Below are positions 57,949 through 64,000 of a stretch of DNA of 64,000 nucleotides, one piece after another (within the stretch, counting starts at the first letter, position 1; the number at the start of each line of letters is the position of its first letter). Origin of the DNA: Solanum dulcamara (taxonomy: Eukaryota; Streptophyta; Magnoliopsida; Solanales; Solanaceae); assembly GCF_947179165.1 (NCBI RefSeq), contig NC_077247.1, positions 9,449,001-9,513,000 on the forward strand, written 5' to 3'. Below the pieces are notes generated by a model. It was not told the origin of the DNA. It did not search any database and saw only the letters and a list, made by a program, of their open reading frames with translations. The position numbers and the translations under genes are program-made.

Positions 57949-60900
57949 TGTCATGACCCAACTCCATAGGTCGTAACTGTTACCCGATTTAGGCACCCAT
58001 ATGTACCCTTAGCCCCACTGAGTATGTTAGCAAAATAAACAAATGAGGAAATCAAAAGAGTTCGCTAGAGAGCGCACAAGAATAGATGTAGCATACGAAG
58101 GCCGTTAAGGCCGCCACTGAACACAAGCCCAAAACAGATATACAGAACCCACAACACAAGTCTACAGACCTCTACAGAACGCTAGCCTAGTCATATGATG
58201 GGATATGGCCCCGCCGTACCCCTGAATAAACATATATATATATATATATATCAAATGACTAGTATTAAAAGTTAGGCTTTGGAACAATAGAGCACTTCCA
58301 ACATTGCTGAGTGGAAACCCTAAGCTGGCGGATCTCTAAAATTAACATCTGTACCTGCAGGCATGAAAAGCAGCCCCCTCGAAGAAAGGGAGGTCAGTAC
58401 GGTATATGTACTGAGTATGTAAAGCATGAACTATAACAAGTAAAGCCATTATCAGAACAGAAGGTGCAAAAGTGAGCTAAATATCCAGAATATCAAAATG
58501 CTGTTCATAACCACAGATAATGTATGCAGAAAACATATGCCATATCCAGCCCCATTATGGGACGCGGTGAACAGAATGTGGTCGCCGCTCCGTCACTAGC
58601 GCCACACCACAGCATACATCAATAGTAGAGAATATCTCCGTAACAGATCATATCATATCATATTATATGTGTACATGGCACATCATAACTCCATAAATCT
58701 CATGTACAAGTCGTACCTGCCCCCTCACATCGGGGCACGGCGAACAATACAGAGAAGTATGCTCAATAACAAAACCTGGCCTGGGCTCGGTGAAGGAAGC
58801 ATTGAGGCATCCACGAGTGGAGTAGTGAGAAACTAAATGCACTTTAAATCATGTTTGAGACTCGATGGAGTTAAAAAATAAGCTCTTATTCAAAAATCAA
58901 GACAAGAGTCATATCAAGTACATTTTAAAAGTTACTATGGGTTATATCAAAATAAAACTTTTGGGAATCATATACACATGTCAAGGCATAACAAAATATC
59001 TTTTGGAAAATTAAGAAGTTGGCCATCCTAGCGGCTCTACGAATAGGAACTTCCTTGGATCATATAAAAGTCATATACTTAAAAACCATGTCAACAAGGA
59101 AGATTAGCCTTACATATTTATGCCCAAAATATGCCAACAGATAGAATAAGCTTAATACACTTATGCCGAATACATGCCAAAAGAAAGGCTAAGACTTACA
59201 TACTTGTGCCAAAAACATGCCAAAAGAAGGAAACATTAGCTTTACATACCTCTTACGGGTTACTCTTAACACATTCGCCTCGTCGTCTCTTAAACCTATT
59301 TAACATGAAAGAAATACGAGCATCAAAAACCCTTTACTTTCTAGCATCTTATGTTACATACGAGTATTCATAGAACTCATCTCCTCACTCGCCTTCTCGA
59401 CTAGTTCCTTAGTTAGTTAAAGAGTTAACGGAAATCGGACAACACCTCCCCTATAACATGCCCTATCCAAATTTCCAATTTCATCCCCAATAACTACAGC
59501 CAACCAACAACCACAACTTGTAGCATATATATAAGAAAAACATGGAAATACTACACAATACAAACTCCAAACGACTCGCTCAAAATTACGATATCCAAAA
59601 TAGGGTTTCTAGTCTCTATTTTGTAAAACTTTTAACCGTACAAAGAAGAGGGTCGTGTGGATGAAACCATCAGCTCCCAAACCTCTTTTAGAATACTTTT
59701 AGGCCTTGCAACACACCAACACACACCTGTATAAGCAACCCACACACACAACACCTCATTTCGACTACAATTTAACTATAACGACTTCCATTTTTGATTA
59801 TTTCCAACGTCAAACATTTTTATGATATTTTCACATTTACAGACACTTACACAACATATAATACACTTCATACCAACATCATAACCTCCAAATTGAAAAT
59901 AAAGATCTTACCTTACCCAAAATTGACCAAAACTCGCCAAAACTATCAAAACGTGAATTCTGGACAGCCTACTGTCTTGTATTGTCTCTTAGTTTCGAAG
60001 GGGTAATTGAGGGAAACAGGATTTTTGGCCTTAATGAAAGTTATAGACATGTGTCTTAGGGACGCATAAAATTTTGAATCACCCCTACATCAATTCTTTA
60101 CAAAAATATATGCCCAAAATACCAACAGCAGCCCATGTAGGATTTCCAAAACAAAATCTGGGCAGCACCTCCCCCATACTTTATCACCCTTTTTCGAGCA
60201 GAGAAATGCAAAACTGGGTTTTAGAGGCTAAATATAATTTATATCCCTATGAAATATATTTCCAAAACATCTTGAATCACTTGAAACGAAGCCTTACACA
60301 AGGAGTTATACTCATATTACTAATAGCAGTACCATTTAAAAATGGGTCTGTTAACAAGAACAAAAACCTCCTCGTTGCCCCAACGATAAATTATACATTA
60401 TTAAACACCGCTATATGACCATGGAATACCTTAAATAATTAATTTACGGAATGAAATTGGAGGGCCTACCTTGTTCTTGTGGCTGCCGTGACTCTCTCTT
60501 CTCTCCCTCAAGTTTTCTCTAATTTTCCTTAAGTATAGATGCTGAAAAATGATTCCCTTAGTCATAATTTCAACATATATATCCCACTTTAGGAGGTGAC
60601 ACGAGGAAGCCCCCTAGGGGTGACACGTGGCAGCCTTCTAGGGTGCCATCTCATGCCATACAGCCTCCCATATGCTACCACATGGCAGTGGGGTCCACCT
60701 CAAGTAAGTGTGTTACCCACTTGAACCTAAGTAGGTGCATCACCTACTGGTCCAAGTAGGTGCATCACCTACTTGCTTCGAGTAGGCGCATCGTTTCCTT
60801 ATTTCTCTTTCGTTAGCTCGTAATCTCATCTTACTTCAAGAGCCTATGTATTCCTTGCTACTTAAGCTCGATGTGTACTCAAGTAGCTTAGTATGTAAAA

Positions 60901-61155
60901 TGTCCCAAGTAATAGCTTTCATAAGTAAGTTGAGTCCTACGACTCACTACTTAACCTCCAACTTCTTCTGGATTCTTATAACCCTATTTCCAATCTTCTC
61001 TCTTATGGAGTATCTTCTTCTCATTTCCTTAAGATTATTTGATAGCATTATAGATTACCCGACTCACATGACAACTTCTAAGAAACTTAAGAGCCTTCCC
61101 AGAAACTTAAGAAGCTTAAGAAGCGTTCCAAGGTACCAAAGTGCGGGGTGTAACA
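57949..61155 (-). mobile_element. Solo LTR B2
   Basis: Minus-strand LTR from TGTTACACCCCGCAC (61155) to the end TGTCATGACCCAACTCC (57949 on the plus strand), 3207 bp. Flanks CCTAT (57944-57948) and CCCAT (61156-61160) fit a 5-bp duplication with one change. It shares with B1 the block GTACCCCTGAATAAACATAT followed by an AT run (about 58231-58251). Twin palindromes of type AGTAGGTGCATCACCTACT lie at 60730-60775. Confidence 0.8.
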
Positions 61156-61382
61156 CCCATAAAATTGGAGGACCACATTATACATGTATGCTGGTGATAG
61201 GCGATGCTAATAGATGCAAGTCTGTAGTAAAAACTAGTGACATCATCGGTGGATCTCAGAGAACAACAACAACAAGTGTATAGACCCACCCCGGCCTACT
61301 AGGTGGGACCCATGAGACTCTGTCATCCAGTTTAGTGGTGCACGGCCAGAGGGGCCCATAGGGGATGCGGGAAGTTTGTATA
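61156..61382. other. Spacer between LTRs B2 and B3
   Basis: 227 bp, possibly the remainder of block F. Contains an AAC triplet run (AACAACAACAACAAG) near 61262 and CCACCCCGGCCTACTAGGTG. No gene seen. Confidence 0.35.
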
Positions 61383-63642
61383 TGTCATGAACCATTTCCG
61401 TAGGCCGCGACTAGGGTCCGACCTAGACCCCTTTATACATATTTATCAGCTGTGGTCAAGCTAAATTATAGACACGTAATGCATATAAATCAAGTGTAGT
61501 CAAACCGGACTACAAACAACAGGATACGTACATGAGAACCCCCATGGGTCATAACATTTCATATATCTGTAGCCTTTTTCATTTGCATTATAATATGAAA
61601 AGGCACGCAAGTCGACAAGACTGCCATAACATAATAACATATATCATACATCCTATAGACCCAGCTCAACCAAACTGATATATACAACCCATATATACAT
61701 GTCTGCAGACCTCTAAAATTATTAATGACAACATATAGCGGGATAGGGCCCCCGCCATACCCCTGAATAACAAAAATAATTATATACATCAGTGGCCAAT
61801 ATAAAAAACTAGGCTCCAATATAATAGAGCCTCTTCCAGCTGAGCTGAACGGAATCCTAAACTGACGGACTCCCAAAACCTGTATCTGTACTTGCGGGCA
61901 TGAAATGCAGCCCCCCGAAGAATATGCCAAGAGAAAGCTTCACATACCTCTTATGAGTTACTCTTTATCCCGTTCACCTCGTCTTCCTTTGAACCTATTC
62001 AACATGGAAGTAATATGAATATCAACCACTCTTGACTTTCCACCATCTTAAGTGGCACCTTAGTATTCATGGAATCTATTTCCTTGTTCGTCTCCTCGAC
62101 TAGTTCTTTAATTAATTAAGACGTTAATGAAAATAGGGCAATATCTCCCCTATAATGTGCTCTATTCGAATTTCCAATTACACCCCTAATACCTACTGCC
62201 AAAAAACAACAATAACCTGCAGCATATGTATAAGCAATTCACACCAACAATATACAACATAAACTCCAAATGACTCGCTCGAAACTATGATACCAAAATA
62301 GGGTTTCTAGTCTTTATTTCGCAAAACCTTTAATTATACGGAACGAGAGGTCATGTGGATGAAAACATAAGCACACACACCCCTTTTAGAACACATTTAG
62401 TCCCTGCAAAAAACCCCACACACTTGCAACGGCACACCACAAGCACAACACTTTACTTCGACGATAATTTAACTATAACGACTCTAATTTAGATTGTTTC
62501 AAACGTCGGGCATTTCCATGGATTGTTTTATACTTAAAGATGTATAAGTTGTATAATAAACTCCATAACAACACCATAAAGTCCAAATTGAAAGAGAAGC
62601 CTTACCTTACCCGAAATTGGCTAAAGCTCGCCAAACTAGTCTTAGAAAACTTCTTGATGTGCTGAAACGGAGTGGACTGTTTGTGTCCCTTCTTTGATGC
62701 CCCAAATAATGATTTTATGCTCTTAAACACCATTATATAACCGTGGGACACCTTAAATAATTAATTCATGGAAAGAAAGTTGGGGGCTTACCTTTTGGAG
62801 ACCAAACCCGTAGCCCTCCTTTCCTTGCCTCCAACATTTTCCTTCAACTTTCTCTTATTGGTTCCAGGTGTAAAGATAAAGATATGGTTCCGTAGATATC
62901 ATAAGGTACATATATGTACACCCCCACGGGGTTGAGTAACACCATATATAATTAATTAACAGAACGAAATTGGAAAACCTACCTTTTTCCTCCCTTGGCC
63001 GCCACTCTTTTCTCTTAGCTTTAAGGTTTGTTTTACTTGGCTTTTGCTGAAGTTTAAGGATATGAACTGAAGTATATGACACATATACATATATATGGGT
63101 GGTCCTAGGAGGTGACATGTGTCATCCCCTAAGGGGGACACGTATCCAGCCCCTATTGGGCCACCGCATCCATGCACTCAAGAAGAAGCTGCTATATGGC
63201 AGTGGGGCCCACCTCTCCCCAAGAAGGTGGGTCACCTACTTGACACCAAGCAGGTGGGTCACCTGCTTGCTTGAGGTGCTGCCATATGTCACTCCTTCAT
63301 TGGCTGCCACGTGTCATCTTTTCCCTTCCTCATGGGTTCATAATCTCATCTTATTTTAAAAGTCTATGTAATTAATGCTACGCAAGCTTGGTATATCCTC
63401 AAGTAGCTTAAGTATGTAAGGCTTCTAAGTTAGCAGCTTTCGTAGGTAAATCGAGTCCTACAACTCATTACCGTGCCTCCAACTTCTTTCAGATTCTTAT
63501 AACTCTATTTCCAACCTTCTCTACTATGGGGTATCGCATTCTTCTTTCCTTAGGGTTGTTTGATGTGTGTGGATAGTAAAGGTCTCATGGCACTTTCAAG
63601 AAGGTTAGGAACACGTTTCAAAGTTCAAAAGTATGGGGTGTT
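61383..63642 (-). mobile_element. LTR B3 (minus), start removed by LTR B4
   Basis: Same family as B1 and B2: TGTCATGAACCATTTCC at 61383, CCATACCCCTGAATAAC at about 61757, and palindromes AGCAGGTGGGTCACCTGCT at about 63245. On the minus strand it begins ACACCCCATAC, lacking the first TGTT, because B4 abuts it at 63643. A local duplication (about 62750-62830 against 62930-63010) is internal. No matching 5-bp target duplication. Confidence 0.7.
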
Positions 63643-64000
63643 GTTACACCCCACACTCTCAAGCTCGGAATGTCTCTTAAGTTCTTTAGACATTATCATG
63701 TGAGCCAGATAAGCTACGACACTATCAAATGACTCCAAGGAAAGGAGAATGTGTTACCCCATAGTAGAGAAGGTTGGAAATAGAGTCATAAGAATCCGGA
63801 AGGAATTGGAGGCCAAATAATGAGTCGTAGGACTCGATTTACCTACGTAAGCGACCAACTTAGACATCTTACATACTTGAGTTTCTTAAGGACATACCAA
63901 GCTTATGTAGCATGGATTACAAAGGCTCTTAAAATAAGACGAGATTACGAACCCACAAGGAAGGAGAAAAGACGACATGTGGAAGCCAATAGAGGAGCAA
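63643..64000 (+). mobile_element. LTR B4 (plus), cut by window edge
   Basis: Begins TGTTACACCCCACACTCTC and then follows the reverse complement of B3 closely (for example CCCCATAGTAGAGAAGGTTG and GGACTCGATTTACCTACG). It forms a head-to-head inverted pair with B3. Confidence 0.8.

Overview
The window is plant nuclear DNA from a eudicot, most likely a member of the Solanaceae. Evidence: one long intron-rich plant gene in AT-rich sequence, Ty3 chromovirus and solo LTRs packed around it, Stowaway-type MITEs, and SINE copies that resemble the Au and SolS/TS families common in nightshades. The family assignment is inference from repeat types.

The only intact gene I can support is a class VIII myosin on the minus strand (16000-39856). 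I resolved 23 coding exons with canonical GT/AG borders. They join in frame to a predicted 1157-residue protein, close to the length of Arabidopsis ATM1 (recalled as about 1166 residues). The P-loop, switch I, switch II, an acidic TEDS-site residue, four IQ motifs, a coiled coil and a basic tail are all present. Two exons are very small (28 and 14 nt). Introns make up about 20 kb and have collected a hAT element with a perfect 8-bp target duplication, a TRIM, an LTR fragment, MITEs and SINEs, none of which breaks an exon.

Positions 1-13669 are a nest of Ty3 retroelements. A degraded minus-strand chromovirus (A: 5' LTR 11353-13669, gag, protease, RT, RNase H, partial integrase) is split by a solo LTR (B1, 6037-8644, duplication TAGAA). 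Its integrase is cut by LTR C (from 4753 down to the window edge), and LTR C is split by solo LTR D (1368-3436, duplication TTATG). Positions 13670-15999 hold a lysine-rich ORF, a MITE, a SINE cluster and the myosin 3' end.

Positions 39857-44001 hold the myosin 5' flank, AT-rich spacer and a relic of a Ulp1-type (C48) protease gene. The relic keeps the catalytic-Cys exon and is flanked by a 52-bp minisatellite built on an inverted GATACAT/ATGTATC pair. Positions 44002-54287 are a complete but dead chromovirus (E) with a 5-bp duplication AGAGA, both LTRs, PBS, gag, pol and a chromodomain-like tail. Positions 54288-57000 hold a MULE-type MITE and a fold-back AT-rich repeat. Positions 57003-64000 are more LTRs of families F and B, ending in two B LTRs head to head.

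I found no operon-like or defence-like new system. The observations most worth a second look are the Ulp1/minisatellite locus, the short-palindrome clusters shared by unrelated LTR families, the head-to-head LTR inverted repeat, and the microexons.
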